Positions 1 through 9,010 of a stretch of 64,000 nt of DNA are shown piece by piece. Made by a program: the position numbers and the translations under genes. Within the stretch, counting starts at the first letter, position 1, and each line of letters begins with the position of its first letter. A model generated the notes under the pieces. The model ran no database searches, was not told where the DNA came from, and saw only the letters and a program-made list of their open reading frames with translations. The stretch covers positions 186,001 through 250,000 of the forward strand of contig NZ_STGE01000021.1 of assembly GCF_005222675.1 (NCBI RefSeq), read 5' to 3'. The DNA comes from Mycolicibacterium sp. CR10 (GTDB lineage: Bacteria; Actinomycetota; Actinomycetes; Mycobacteriales; Mycobacteriaceae).

Positions 1-214
1 GCTGCAGCAGGGGGTGGAATTCCGGGAATCGATCAGCTGACAGACAGCTCGGCGGAGAAGTTTCTGAGATCACTCAACGGCGGTTCTGGCCTGCGACGAC
101 GCTGCACAATCCGGCCTCGGCCGAACCGGCGCGTGTTTGGGGTGCGCGCTCAAGGGCTAGGCCTGGTGGGCGATCAACTGATCGCGGATCTGTTTGCACC
201 AGAGGAGTGATTTC

Positions 215-718
215 ATGACTACGTCCGCTACGACCGTGCGCCGCGGCCTCTACGGCATGTTCGCCGGTGGCCTGCTCGCCTTCGGGTCGGCGGCGATCAT
301 CGCCCCCGTCGCCGGTGCTCAGCCCGCTCCGGTCCCGGCTCCCAGTTTCGACTGCACCGCGAGCGCGGTGGCAGGAACCGTGAGCACTGCCGCGGCCTCG
401 GAGGGTGCCTACCTGACGGCCAACCCGCAGACCAACGAGGCCCTGACGAGCATCTCGGCGAAGCCGCAGGAAGAAGCCCAGAGCGCTTACGCCCAGTTCT
501 TCGCCCAGAATCCGCAGGTCGAGGATCAGCTGCAGGCTATCCACGCCCCGGTCAGCGCACTGAAGAGCGAGTGCGGCGTGACGGTGTCGCCGACGCCGGT
601 CTCGCAGGCGGTGTGGAGCATTTCCGATTCACCGGATATGGCTCCGGCCCCCGGCGCGATGGAGCCCGGCGCTCCGATCGCCGAGACCCCGATGGCTCCC
701 GGAATGCCGATGAACTGA
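215..718 (+). CDS. secreted haemophore-like (haem-binding, MHB-type) protein
   Basis: A 167-residue exported protein. Residues 1-35 form a signal peptide (twin Arg at 9-10, hydrophobic stretch 14-33, likely cleavage after VAGA). The mature part has exactly two cysteines, C47 and C120, framing a helical domain, the usual build of mycobacterial haemophore/haem-binding proteins, in which the pair forms a disulfide. The last 45 residues are rich in Pro, Ala and Met. The ATG at 215 is chosen because AGAGGAG lies at 201-207; an in-frame TTG at 194 would put this site inside the gene. The family is inferred from size, signal peptide and cysteine spacing. Haem binding itself is not visible in the sequence. 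Confidence 0.75.
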   Translation: MTTSATTVRRGLYGMFAGGLLAFGSAAIIAPVAGAQPAPVPAPSFDCTASAVAGTVSTAAASEGAYLTANPQTNEALTSISAKPQEEAQSAYAQFFAQNPQVEDQLQAIHAPVSALKSECGVTVSPTPVSQAVWSISDSPDMAPAPGAMEPGAPIAETPMAPGMPMN

Positions 719-843
719 CCGCGGTCATCGCATAGCTGAGACCACTTGCCGTGCCGGCGCAGCAGCGCAGGCACGGCAAGTGTGCTTTGTGCGGCGGCGG
801 GCCGCCCGAACGAGCTGTCACCCCTGGCGGGCACGATGGGGGC

Positions 844-2943
844 ATGGCGACCCGGGATGATGCGCAGGCGATCCTCGAACAGCTGGCCGGTTCGGGTGCG
901 ACGCTGCGCGATGATCAGTGGACGGCCATCGAGGCGCTCGTCGTGCACCGTCGGCGCGCGCTCGTGGTGCAGCGCACCGGATGGGGGAAATCGGCCGTCT
1001 ACTTCATCGCTGCCAAGCTGTTGCGCGCGTCCGGACACGGGGCCACGGTCATCGTCTCGCCGCTGCTGGCACTGATGCGCAATCAGGTGGCCGCCGCGGA
1101 GCGAGCGGGAGTACACGCGGCCACCATCAACTCGAGCAACGTGGCCGACTGGTCCGATATCCACGAACGGGTGCGCGGCGGTGACCTCGACGTGTTGCTC
1201 GTCAGTCCGGAACGGCTGAACAATCCGGATTTTCGCGACGAGGTGCTGCCCGCGCTGGCCCGTGATGCCGGCCTGGTGGTCGTGGACGAGGCGCACTGCG
1301 TGTCGGACTGGGGCCACGACTTCCGTCCCGACTACCGACGGATCCGCACGCTGCTCGCCGAGCTGGGTTCCGACGTGCCGGTGCTGGCCACCACCGCCAC
1401 GGCGAACGACCGCGTCGTCGCCGACGTCGCGACCCAGTTGGGGGTGGGCGGCGGTGAAGAAGGCAGAGACACGCTGGTGCTGCGGGGCGGTCTGGACCGG
1501 GAGTCGCTTCGCCTGTCGGTGGTGAAGGCCGGAAATCCGGCGCAACGCGCGGCTTGGCTTGCCGCGCATATCGATTCGTTGCCTGGTTCCGGCATCGTGT
1601 ACACGTTGACCGTCGCCCAGGCCCACGATGTGGCGGCGCTGCTGCGCGAACAGGGGCACGAGGTCGCGGCCTACACCGGGTCCACCGAAGCGGCCGAACG
1701 CGAGCAACTCGAGGCGGACCTGCTGGCCAACAGGGTCAAGGCGCTGATCGCCACGTCGGCCCTCGGTATGGGGTTCGACAAGCCCGACCTGGGGTTCGTC
1801 GTGCACCTGGGCGCCCCGTCGTCGCCGATCGCCTACTACCAGCAGGTCGGCCGTGCGGGCCGGTCCACCGCGAGCGCAGAGGTCATCCTGCTGCCCGGCC
1901 ACGAGGACCAGGACGTCTGGCGCTACTTCTCCTCGGTGGCGTTTCCCTCGGAGTCGATGGTGCGCAACGTCATTGGCGCACTCGAAGCGGAGCGTCCGCA
2001 GTCCACGCCCGCGCTAGAGCCCCTCGTCGATCTCGGCCGGTCCCGGCTGGAGATGGTGCTCAAGGTCCTCGACGTGGACGGCGCGGTGCGGCGGGTCAAG
2101 GGCGGTTGGGTCGGCACCGGCCAGCCGTGGGAGTACGACGAGCCGCGGTACCGCACGCTGGACGAGGCCCGCAAGCGGGAGCAGCAGGCCATGCTCGATT
2201 ACCAGGCCACAGTGGGCTGCCGGATGGCGTTCCTGCGCCGCCAGCTCGATGACCCGGAGCTCGGCGACGACGAGCGGTGCGGCCGGTGCGACAACTGCAC
2301 GGGTGATCGCCGCGATGGCGGCGTCGACGCAACAGCCGCCGAGGACACCCGGCAGCGGCTGATGAGGCCCGGGGTGGAGATCTCGCCGCGCAAGCAGTGG
2401 CCGTCGGGTCTGCGCAAGCTCGGCGTCGATCTCAGCGGGAAGATCTCCGACGGGCCCGGCCCAGGGCGCGTGATCGGCCGGCTGACCGATCTGGGGTGGG
2501 GTGCGCGGCTGCGCAAGCTACTCGATGAGGTCGACGCCGAGGTGCCCGACGACGCGGTGCAGGCCGCGGTGAAGGTGCTGGCGTCGTGGGGCTGGACCGA
2601 CAGGCCGACCGCGGTGATGGCGCTCGACTCCGACCGGCATCCGCTGCTGATCTCGTCCCTGGCCCGCAGGCTGGCCGAACTGGGGCGGCTCACCGATCTC
2701 GGCACCCTGCGGTACGCGCCGGAGCGCCGGCCGGTGACCGCCGCCAACTCGGCGTACCGCGTCGCCGCACTGTCCGGATCGTGGTCGGCACCCGACCCCG
2801 ACCTGATCCACTCCGCGGGCGGGCCGGTGCTGCTGGTCGACGACATGACCGACACCGGCTGGACATTGACGATGGCTGCCCGCGCGGTGCGCGCTGCCGG
2901 AGCTACCGAAGTCCTGCCCTTCGCGCTGGCCAGCACCAGTTGA
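844..2943 (+). CDS. rqlH: RecQ-like DNA helicase with C-terminal phosphoribosyltransferase-like domain (RqlH type)
   Basis: A 699-residue superfamily 2 3'-5' DNA helicase for recombination and repair. Seen: Walker A GWGKS (46-50), DEAH box (148-151) followed by the RecQ aromatic-rich loop (CVSDWGHDFRPDYRR), helicase C domain with QVGRAGR, and a zinc site of four Cys (459, 479, 482, 485). Instead of winged-helix and HRDC domains, the C-terminus carries VLLVDDMTDTGWT, with DDMTDTG at 666-672. This is a PRPP-binding loop of the type-I phosphoribosyltransferase/ComF fold. The layout matches, from memory, the RqlH helicase described in M. smegmatis. The ATG at 844 is preferred over an in-frame start at 751 because homology begins there. 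Confidence 0.9.
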   Translation: MATRDDAQAILEQLAGSGATLRDDQWTAIEALVVHRRRALVVQRTGWGKSAVYFIAAKLLRASGHGATVIVSPLLALMRNQVAAAERAGVHAATINSSNVADWSDIHERVRGGDLDVLLVSPERLNNPDFRDEVLPALARDAGLVVVDEAHCVSDWGHDFRPDYRRIRTLLAELGSDVPVLATTATANDRVVADVATQLGVGGGEEGRDTLVLRGGLDRESLRLSVVKAGNPAQRAAWLAAHIDSLPGSGIVYTLTVAQAHDVAALLREQGHEVAAYTGSTEAAEREQLEADLLANRVKALIATSALGMGFDKPDLGFVVHLGAPSSPIAYYQQVGRAGRSTASAEVILLPGHEDQDVWRYFSSVAFPSESMVRNVIGALEAERPQSTPALEPLVDLGRSRLEMVLKVLDVDGAVRRVKGGWVGTGQPWEYDEPRYRTLDEARKREQQAMLDYQATVGCRMAFLRRQLDDPELGDDERCGRCDNCTGDRRDGGVDATAAEDTRQRLMRPGVEISPRKQWPSGLRKLGVDLSGKISDGPGPGRVIGRLTDLGWGARLRKLLDEVDAEVPDDAVQAAVKVLASWGWTDRPTAVMALDSDRHPLLISSLARRLAELGRLTDLGTLRYAPERRPVTAANSAYRVAALSGSWSAPDPDLIHSAGGPVLLVDDMTDTGWTLTMAARAVRAAGATEVLPFALASTS

Positions 2944-3006
2944 GCCGACACGCTCCCGGCTGACAATTAGAGGGTCATAACCAGACCGGGGATCTACGCT
3001 CGTGGC

Positions 3007-5625
3007 GTGCGCTTGTCGTGGCCGCTGACCGGCCGCTCGGAGGAGATGCGAAGCATCAGCGCCGCCATGTCGGCGCCGGACACCTCAGGGATCGTCATCG
3101 CCGGACCCACGGGCGTGGGGAAGAGCCGGATCGCCCGTGAGGCCATGTCGGCCGCGGTGTCGCGGGGATACGAGGGCCGGTGGGTGGTGGGCACCTCCTC
3201 AGCCCGCGCGATCCCGCTGGGGGCCTTCACGGCATGGGCACCCTCGGGCGTCACCGAAACGGTTCAGCTGGTTCGGGGCGTGATCGAATCGCTGACCGCC
3301 GGGCCCAAGGGAGCGCCGGTGGTGTTGGCCGTCGACGACGCACACCTGCTCGACGATCTGTCGATATTCGTTGTGCAGCAGATCCTCCAGCGGGGTGCGG
3401 CAAAAGTCATCCTCACCGTCAACGACGGAGACGCGATCACCCCTGCGGTGCAGGAGATCTGGAAGGTCGGTCGGTTCGACCGGCTGGATCTGGGGACGCT
3501 GACATCGCACGAGACCGCTGTGCTGCTGTCGGCGACTCTGGCAGGCTCCGTGGATCCCGATGCCGCCCAACGACTGTGGCGACTCACGCGCGGCAACATG
3601 CTGTATCTGCGCAACATCGTCGAGCAGGAGATCGCCAGCGGCCGCATTGCGCAGCAGCACGGCTTCTGGCGATGGAGCGGTGATCCGATCATCCCGCGCG
3701 ACCTGGTCGCGCTGGTCGAGTCCCGAATGGGTGACCTGCCCGCACCCGTCAGCGACGTGGTCGACGCGCTGGCGGTCGGGGAGCCGCTCGAGTTGTCGGC
3801 GCTGACGCGGATCACCGACCCGGCCGCGGTCGAGGACGCCGACACCCGGGGTCTCATCAGGCTCGAACCCGTCGCAGGCGGCGTGCAGGTACGTATGGCG
3901 CACGAGCTCTACGGCGAGGTGCGCAGGGAGCGCGCGGCGCCCACCAGACTGCGGCGATTACGCGGGCTGGTCGCCGCGGAGCTCGCCGCCTCCGACGACG
4001 GCGACGACCTGCGCGTTGTCGTACGCCGGGCCACGTTGCATCTCGATTCCGACCTCCCGCCCGATGTCGACCTTTTGGTGCGGGCCGCCCACGGCGCGGT
4101 CTGGCTCGCGGATCTGAAGCTCGCCGACAGACTTGCCGAAGCGGCCGTCCGGGCGGGGGCGGGGCCGGAGGCGAGCTTCGTCCGCGCACATGCGCTGTCA
4201 TGGCTGGGCCGTGGCGAGGAGGCCGACGCGGTGTTCGCCGCGATGCCCACCACCGGTTTGACCGACGAGGACCACGGCCGATATGCGTTTCTTCGCGCGA
4301 GCAACCTCCTCTGGGCGCTCGCCGACCCCGCGCGTGCCAAGGAATTCATCGACGAGGCGTCGCACAGCGCCCTGTCGCAGGCGCGCACCTACATCGATGC
4401 CTTCCTCACGGTGTACTGGTTTGCGACGGATCAGCCGCAAGCGGCGGCGCAGGCCGCGGAAAATCTTGTCCTGGAGGAACTTCCTGCGGTGGTGGGCGCC
4501 GAGATCGCCTGGGTGCTGTCGGCCATCGCGGCCGACGCCGGACAGACTTCCCGGGCGGTCAACGTCGCGGAGGCCGGATACCGGGTGGCGGCGTGGTCAT
4601 TCGACGCTCCGCACATGGTCTTCAACATCGCCGATGCGCACATCAGCGCTCTGTTGCTTTCTGGGCGAGTGGGGGAGGCCCGTGATGTTGCAGAGCGGGT
4701 GCAGCAGCAGGCCGCAGACCTTCCGGGGGCCGCTCGACTACTTGCTGTTGCCGCAGCGGGCCGGGTCTGCGTGGGTGCCGGGCAGATCGACGACGCGTGT
4801 GACCTGTTGGGGCAGGCAGCGATCGGGTTGTCGGCGTCGGGCTATGCCCTCGGCTGGGGGTACCGCTATCACGTCCCGCGTGTCACAGCGCTGGCCATGC
4901 GTGGTTCGGCCGAGGCCGCAGACGTGCTTACCGCGCTCGACGGCGTACGACGCACATTCCGGTCCCTGGACTACGAGCGAAGCCTTGCCCGGGCTTGGGT
5001 GGCGGCAGCCCAGGGTGCGGTCAGCGAAGCGATCGCGGTGCTGGTTGCGGCGGCCGAACGGGCCGCAACCACCGGGCAATTCGCGGCAGAGGTGCTCTGC
5101 CTTCAGACCGCCGCACAGTTCGGTGACCATTCCGGCGCGGCCAGGCTGCGCGAACTCGATGCCATCGTGGAGGGGCCTCGCGTCGGTCTTGCCGCGCGCT
5201 TCGCCGAGGGGTTGCGCGACGGGGATGCCGCCGAGCTGGACTCGGTATCCGAGGAGTTCGAACGGATCGGTGATCTCGTTGCCGCCGCGGATGCGGCCGC
5301 CCACGCCGCGATCACCTACCGCCGCCAGGACAAGAGGGGATCGGCGGGGGTCCGTTCGGCCCGCGCCGGCGCCCTGGCCGAGCAAGGTGGCAATGTGACG
5401 ACGCCCGCGCTTCGTCAGGCCACCGATGATCTGCCGTTGACCGACCGCGAGCGCGAGATCGTGATGCTGATCGGTGGCGGATTGCTGAATCGTGAAGCTG
5501 CCGAGCGATTGACGGTGTCCGTGCGCACCGTCGAGAGCCACATCTATCGGGCTATGGCCAAGACCGGCGCCCGCACCCGCGAGGAACTCATCGCCCTGCT
5601 GATGCCCCGCCGCCCCTCTCAGTAG
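3007..5625 (+). CDS. LuxR-family ATPase transcriptional regulator (LAL type)
   Basis: An 872-residue cytoplasmic regulator. The N-terminus is an AAA/STAND ATPase with Walker A GPTGVGKS (33-40) and Walker B VVLAVDDAH near 110. The middle (about 330-780) is an Ala-rich helical TPR-like region. The last 65 residues are a LuxR (GerE) helix-turn-helix, starting LTDREREIVMLIGGG and containing SVRTVESHIYRAMAKTGA. Such proteins usually bind ATP and an unknown ligand and activate nearby genes. It begins with GTG, and no strong ribosome site is visible. Two inverted repeats lie just downstream, before the next small gene. The target and ligand are unknown. Confidence 0.85.
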   Translation: MRLSWPLTGRSEEMRSISAAMSAPDTSGIVIAGPTGVGKSRIAREAMSAAVSRGYEGRWVVGTSSARAIPLGAFTAWAPSGVTETVQLVRGVIESLTAGPKGAPVVLAVDDAHLLDDLSIFVVQQILQRGAAKVILTVNDGDAITPAVQEIWKVGRFDRLDLGTLTSHETAVLLSATLAGSVDPDAAQRLWRLTRGNMLYLRNIVEQEIASGRIAQQHGFWRWSGDPIIPRDLVALVESRMGDLPAPVSDVVDALAVGEPLELSALTRITDPAAVEDADTRGLIRLEPVAGGVQVRMAHELYGEVRRERAAPTRLRRLRGLVAAELAASDDGDDLRVVVRRATLHLDSDLPPDVDLLVRAAHGAVWLADLKLADRLAEAAVRAGAGPEASFVRAHALSWLGRGEEADAVFAAMPTTGLTDEDHGRYAFLRASNLLWALADPARAKEFIDEASHSALSQARTYIDAFLTVYWFATDQPQAAAQAAENLVLEELPAVVGAEIAWVLSAIAADAGQTSRAVNVAEAGYRVAAWSFDAPHMVFNIADAHISALLLSGRVGEARDVAERVQQQAADLPGAARLLAVAAAGRVCVGAGQIDDACDLLGQAAIGLSASGYALGWGYRYHVPRVTALAMRGSAEAADVLTALDGVRRTFRSLDYERSLARAWVAAAQGAVSEAIAVLVAAAERAATTGQFAAEVLCLQTAAQFGDHSGAARLRELDAIVEGPRVGLAARFAEGLRDGDAAELDSVSEEFERIGDLVAAADAAAHAAITYRRQDKRGSAGVRSARAGALAEQGGNVTTPALRQATDDLPLTDREREIVMLIGGGLLNREAAERLTVSVRTVESHIYRAMAKTGARTREELIALLMPRRPSQ

Positions 5626-5649
5626 CGCCGGGCGGGCATAGCCGCCAGT

Positions 5650-5705
5650 GCAGTAGTGCGCTACTGCGGCCGTTCCCATTGACGCGAGCGACGATTAAGT
5701 CGTCG
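5650..5705. promoter_or_regulatory. two inverted repeats between the LuxR regulator gene and the small gene
   Basis: GCAGTAG-TGCG-CTACTGC (5650-5667) and CGACGA-TTAAG-TCGTCG (5689-5705) are perfect stems of 7 and 6 bp. They lie after the LuxR stop and before the start at 5730. Either could be an operator of the upstream regulator or a weak terminator. Neither is followed by a T run. Confidence 0.4.
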
Positions 5706-5729
5706 AACCGCGAACGGGGAGGGCACAAC

Positions 5730-6020
5730 GTGACTGAATTGATTGCGGCGCCCGTCGAGGGGTCGGACGCCGCCGAAGAATCTATCGAGATCGACGAATG
5801 TGTCTGTCAGCCGCCGGTTCTCATCACCGTGCAGGCGGTGACCTTCAGTACGGCGGCCGGCGCAGCACGTCCCCGTCTTTTCGGCAGGGCGATGGCCGGC
5901 CTCCGCACGATGTTCGTCAGTACGGCTGAGGACTCCCCGCCGGTGCCGCGGCACTACCCACCGCGGCGCGAGGCGTTCATGGAGCAGGCCGCGATGATGC
6001 GCGAGATGCGCAGGTTGTGA
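5730..6020 (+). CDS. small hypothetical protein
   Basis: A 96-residue protein not recognised from sequence. The GTG start at 5730 is chosen because GGGGAGGG lies at 5716-5723. The N-terminus is acidic (residues 9-22) with a CxC pair (ECVCQ), then a hydrophobic stretch (PPVLITVQAVTF). The C-terminus is basic and Met-rich and ends REMRRL. It has no signal peptide or membrane helix. It follows the LuxR-type regulator on the same strand, 104 bp downstream, and converges on the iclR-type gene. It may be a target of that regulator, but this is only inferred from position. Confidence 0.55.
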   Translation: MTELIAAPVEGSDAAEESIEIDECVCQPPVLITVQAVTFSTAAGAARPRLFGRAMAGLRTMFVSTAEDSPPVPRHYPPRREAFMEQAAMMREMRRL

Positions 6021-6051
6021 TTCGCGATTGATGACGTGATTCGACGCCAGC

Positions 6052-6972
6052 CTACGAGGGGAAGGCTGGCGTCGAATCACGGCTGCCGGCGGATCTCTTC
6101 ACGCCGCCCAGTTGCGCGGTCAGCGCGTCGGCGGTCGCTACCAGACCGCGGGCCCGCTTGGTGATCTCGGCGTCGGTGAGCGCGCGCCCGATCTGCAGCG
6201 AGACCACCATCGCCTGGCGCCGGTGGTGATCGAAGACGGGCGCGGAGATCACGCTGATGTCGTGACGCTGTCGGGCGGTGGACTCGCTGCTGAGATAGAC
6301 GCGTTCACCGACATCGGAGATGAGCTCGCCGAGCAGAGCCCGCAGTTCCTGCGGCAGTGTGCTCGACATGCCTGCCATCAGTGCGTAGAGCCTGCGCCCG
6401 GCGGGGGTGAGGCGTTCGACGAGGTAGCCCGTGGAGCGGCATTCGCCGATCACCCGGTCCAGGCGCTCGGTATCGGTCCGCAGTGGGATGGTCGGTTCCT
6501 TGGCCAGCCAGGTGCGCAGCGCCGAGTCGTCCCACAGCACGAACATCAGCCCCACGGGAGGGGCGAAGGGGTAACTCTGGCCGACCCGGACGCCCACGTC
6601 GGCGCCGGACGGGCCGACGAGCTCGAGCAGGGTGATGCGGTCGTCGATCACCGCCGACAGCGCCGCGGTGGTGTCGTACATCGCGGACAGGCGGTGCAGT
6701 TCCTCGCGTGCCGCCGGGTTCACCCGCATGGACTCCTGCGCCGTGTGCCCGAGTGAAATGAGTTTCGGCCCAAGACGATAGGTCTTGTCCTCGGCGTCGC
6801 GGACCAGGTAACGCGATGCGGTCAGGGTGGTGACGATGCCCAGGCAGGTCGGCTTGCTCAGTCCGAGACGGCGGGCCAGGTCCGACAGCCCGAAGCGGTC
6901 ATGCGGGTGTTCGGCCAGAAAGTCCAGGACGGCGACGACGCGTTCGGTCGGCGGAGACGCTCGATCTGTCAT
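6052..6972 (-). CDS. IclR-family transcriptional regulator
   Basis: A 306-residue regulator with an N-terminal winged helix (about residues 8-70, including LSDLARRLGLSKPTCLGIV) and a C-terminal IclR effector domain ending near 285, a full length for the family. It is transcribed away from the DUF1214-SDR-sulfotransferase operon. The gap between them holds a KstR box and a 20-bp palindrome, so it probably senses a catabolic intermediate and controls that operon, itself, or both. The effector is unknown. Confidence 0.88.
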   Translation of the reverse strand: MTDRASPPTERVVAVLDFLAEHPHDRFGLSDLARRLGLSKPTCLGIVTTLTASRYLVRDAEDKTYRLGPKLISLGHTAQESMRVNPAAREELHRLSAMYDTTAALSAVIDDRITLLELVGPSGADVGVRVGQSYPFAPPVGLMFVLWDDSALRTWLAKEPTIPLRTDTERLDRVIGECRSTGYLVERLTPAGRRLYALMAGMSSTLPQELRALLGELISDVGERVYLSSESTARQRHDISVISAPVFDHHRRQAMVVSLQIGRALTDAEITKRARGLVATADALTAQLGGVKRSAGSRDSTPAFPS

Positions 6973-7007
6973 GCGGCACCGCCCTCCGTCGGGACATTGA
7001 CTCCAAT

Positions 7008-7021
7008 TAGAACGCGTTCTA
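7008..7021. promoter_or_regulatory. KstR operator (iclR / DUF1214 operon)
   Basis: TAGAACGCGTTCTA is a perfect 14-bp palindrome fitting TnnAACnnGTTnnA, the published KstR consensus. It lies 36 bp upstream of the IclR-family start and 64 bp upstream of the DUF1214 start, in their divergent promoter. Confidence 0.88.
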
Positions 7022-7046
7022 GTCTCAGGTCGGAAACTCTACCAGC

Positions 7047-7066
7047 GCGGTCCAATATTGGACCGC
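7047..7066. promoter_or_regulatory. 20-bp perfect palindrome, candidate IclR operator
   Basis: GCGGTCCAATATTGGACCGC reads the same on both strands over all 20 bases. It sits between the KstR box and the ATG at 7085. A divergent IclR-family gene next to it makes it the obvious candidate operator. It also overlaps a possible TTG start at 7058, which argues for the ATG at 7085. Confidence 0.65.
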
Positions 7067-7084
7067 CGGAAGGTTGCACTCCGT

Positions 7085-8212
7085 ATGTACGCACAGCCGT
7101 TGAGCGACGCCATTGCCGAAGCCGAGAGCCTCGTGGCCGCCGCTCCGTTCATCGAGACCGAAGCCGATCTGCTGGAAGGGCTGCAGTACCTCGCGGGCTG
7201 TATCGCGGCGTGCACGCACGTGGCGTTCGACTACGACCGTGACCATCCTTTTCTGCACAGCGGCACCGGCCCGTTCACCAAAATGGGGTTGGACAACCCC
7301 GACACGATGTACTTCGGCACCCGGGTTCAGCCCGGTCACGAATACGTCGTCACCGGCAGGCGCGGCACCACCACCGACGTGAGCTTCCAGCTGCTCGGTG
7401 GTGAGTACACCGATGACAACGTGCCCGACAGCGAGACAGCCTTCGACGACCGCAAGCTCGACATCGCCGCCGACGGCACTTTCGAGTGGCGCTTCACGCC
7501 CCCCGGTCCCTCCCAGCTCGTCATCCGTGAGGTGTACAACGACTGGTCCGCCCACCGCGGAACCTTCGCGATCGCGCGGACCGACACCGCAGGCACCGCG
7601 CCGCCGCCGCTGACCAGGGAGCTCATCGAGAAGCGGTACGCCGTCGCGGGCAAGCAGCTGGTGCAGCGCGTCAAGACCTGGCTGCAGTTCCCGCAGTGGT
7701 TCTATACCGACACCCCTGCCAACACGATGGTGGCGCCGCGCCTCACGCCGGGCGGCTTGGCGACGCAGTACTCGTCGGCCGGTCAGTTCGACCTGGCCGA
7801 GGACCAGGCGCTGATCATTACGCTGCCGGTGAGCGACGCCCCCTACCTCGGATTCCAGCTGGGCAGCCTCTGGTACATCTCGCTGGACTACATCAACCAC
7901 CAGACGTCGCTGAACGGCACGCAGGCGCAAGCGGATCCGGACGGCAACATCCGCATCGTGGTGTCCGATCGAAACCCCGGCGTGACGAACTGGGTGGAAA
8001 CCCTGGGGCACCGGAAGGGGTTCCTGCAGTTCCGCTGGCAGCGGGTCTCCCGGGCCCTCACCGAGGCTGACGGTCCGACCGTCGAGCTCGTGAATGTCGA
8101 CAAGGTGGCCGACACGCTGCCGCACTACGAGTCCAACAAGATCTCCGAGCACGACTGGCAGGCGCGGATCGCGCTGCGACAAAGGCAAATCGGCGAAAGA
8201 ATGGTGGGCTAG
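7085..8212 (+). CDS. DUF1214-domain protein, Rv3531c-like
   Basis: A 375-residue soluble protein of the DUF1214 type, without signal peptide. Features include the C-terminal block QPL/ISEHDWQARI and a central region (about 180-320) rich in aromatic and Asp/Asn residues. It heads a three-gene operon with an SDR only 2 bp downstream and a sulfotransferase-fold protein after that, the same trio as Mtb Rv3531c-Rv3530c-Rv3529c, where Rv3531c belongs to the KstR regulon. A KstR box and a palindrome lie upstream. Its biochemical role in sterol breakdown is not established. Confidence 0.8.
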   Translation: MYAQPLSDAIAEAESLVAAAPFIETEADLLEGLQYLAGCIAACTHVAFDYDRDHPFLHSGTGPFTKMGLDNPDTMYFGTRVQPGHEYVVTGRRGTTTDVSFQLLGGEYTDDNVPDSETAFDDRKLDIAADGTFEWRFTPPGPSQLVIREVYNDWSAHRGTFAIARTDTAGTAPPPLTRELIEKRYAVAGKQLVQRVKTWLQFPQWFYTDTPANTMVAPRLTPGGLATQYSSAGQFDLAEDQALIITLPVSDAPYLGFQLGSLWYISLDYINHQTSLNGTQAQADPDGNIRIVVSDRNPGVTNWVETLGHRKGFLQFRWQRVSRALTEADGPTVELVNVDKVADTLPHYESNKISEHDWQARIALRQRQIGERMVG

Positions 8213-8214
8213 CA

Positions 8215-8997
8215 ATGGCTGGATTGCTCGATGGCAAGGTAGTGGTGATCAGCGGCGTCGGGCCGGCTCTGGGAACCACGCTCGCGCGGCGATGCGCCGA
8301 GCAGGGCGCCGATCTGGTGCTGGCGGCACGCACCGTCGAGCGCCTCGAGGACGTCGCCAAGCAGATCACCGATCTGGGTCGACGCGCGGTGTCCGTTGGC
8401 ACCGACATCACCGACGAGGCCCAGGTGAACAACCTCATCGAGGAAACGCTCAAGGCGTACGGCAAGGTCGATGTGCTGATCAACAACGCGTTCCGGGTGC
8501 CGTCGATGAAACCGTTCGCCAGTACGTCGTTCGAACACATCCGCGAGACGATCGAGCTCACCGTGCTCGGCGCGCTACGCCTCATCCAGGGCTTCACCCC
8601 GGCGTTGACCGAGTCCAAAGGTTCTGTGGTCAACGTCAATTCGATGGTGGTGCGGCACTCCGACCCCAAACAGGGTGCCTACAAGATGGCGAAGTCGGCA
8701 CTTCTGGCCATGTCGCAGTCGCTGGCCAGTGAGCTCGGTCCTGACGGCATCCGGGTCAACTCCGTTCTCCCCGGCTACATCTGGGGCGGCACCCTGCAGG
8801 GCTACTTCCAGCACCAGGCTGGCAAGTACGGTACGACGGTCGACGAGATCTACAAGGCGGCCGCGGCCAACTCCGACCTCAAGAGGCTGCCCACCGAGGA
8901 CGAGGTCGCGTCGGCCATCCTGTTCATGGCCAGCGACCTGTCCAGCGGAATCACCGGCCAGTCACTCGATGTCAACTGCGGGGAGTACAAGTTCTGA
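8215..8997 (+). CDS. short-chain dehydrogenase/reductase, Rv3530c-like
   Basis: A 260-residue Rossmann-fold NAD(P)-dependent oxidoreductase. The cofactor loop is SGVGPALG (13-20), a variant of TGxxxGxG. NNAF replaces the usual NNAG, and the catalytic set is S143, Y156 and K160 (YKMAK). The C-terminus SSGITGQSLDVNCGEYKF is typical of classical SDRs. It begins 2 bp after the DUF1214 gene, so the two are probably translationally coupled. A hydroxysteroid or acyl-CoA side-chain substrate is inferred from the KstR-linked operon and is not shown by sequence. Confidence 0.87.
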   Translation: MAGLLDGKVVVISGVGPALGTTLARRCAEQGADLVLAARTVERLEDVAKQITDLGRRAVSVGTDITDEAQVNNLIEETLKAYGKVDVLINNAFRVPSMKPFASTSFEHIRETIELTVLGALRLIQGFTPALTESKGSVVNVNSMVVRHSDPKQGAYKMAKSALLAMSQSLASELGPDGIRVNSVLPGYIWGGTLQGYFQHQAGKYGTTVDEIYKAAAANSDLKRLPTEDEVASAILFMASDLSSGITGQSLDVNCGEYKF

Positions 8998-9010
8998 TGA
9001 GCGGCGCGAA

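Noticed and set aside
1..210. Open plus-strand frame from the window edge to a TGA at 208-210, just before the haemophore-like gene.
   Set aside because: It could be the end of an upstream gene, but its third-position G+C looks low for this genome and no motif is recognisable. Support is too weak to call it.
526..1902. Long minus-strand open frame of 458 codons opposite the helicase gene.
   Set aside because: It is antisense to a gene with clear helicase motifs. Its protein is a compositional shadow rich in Arg/His/Gly without domains.
8675..9010. In-frame upstream extension of the sulfotransferase-type gene.
   Set aside because: It lies wholly inside the SDR gene in another frame and is Arg/Ser-rich without homology.
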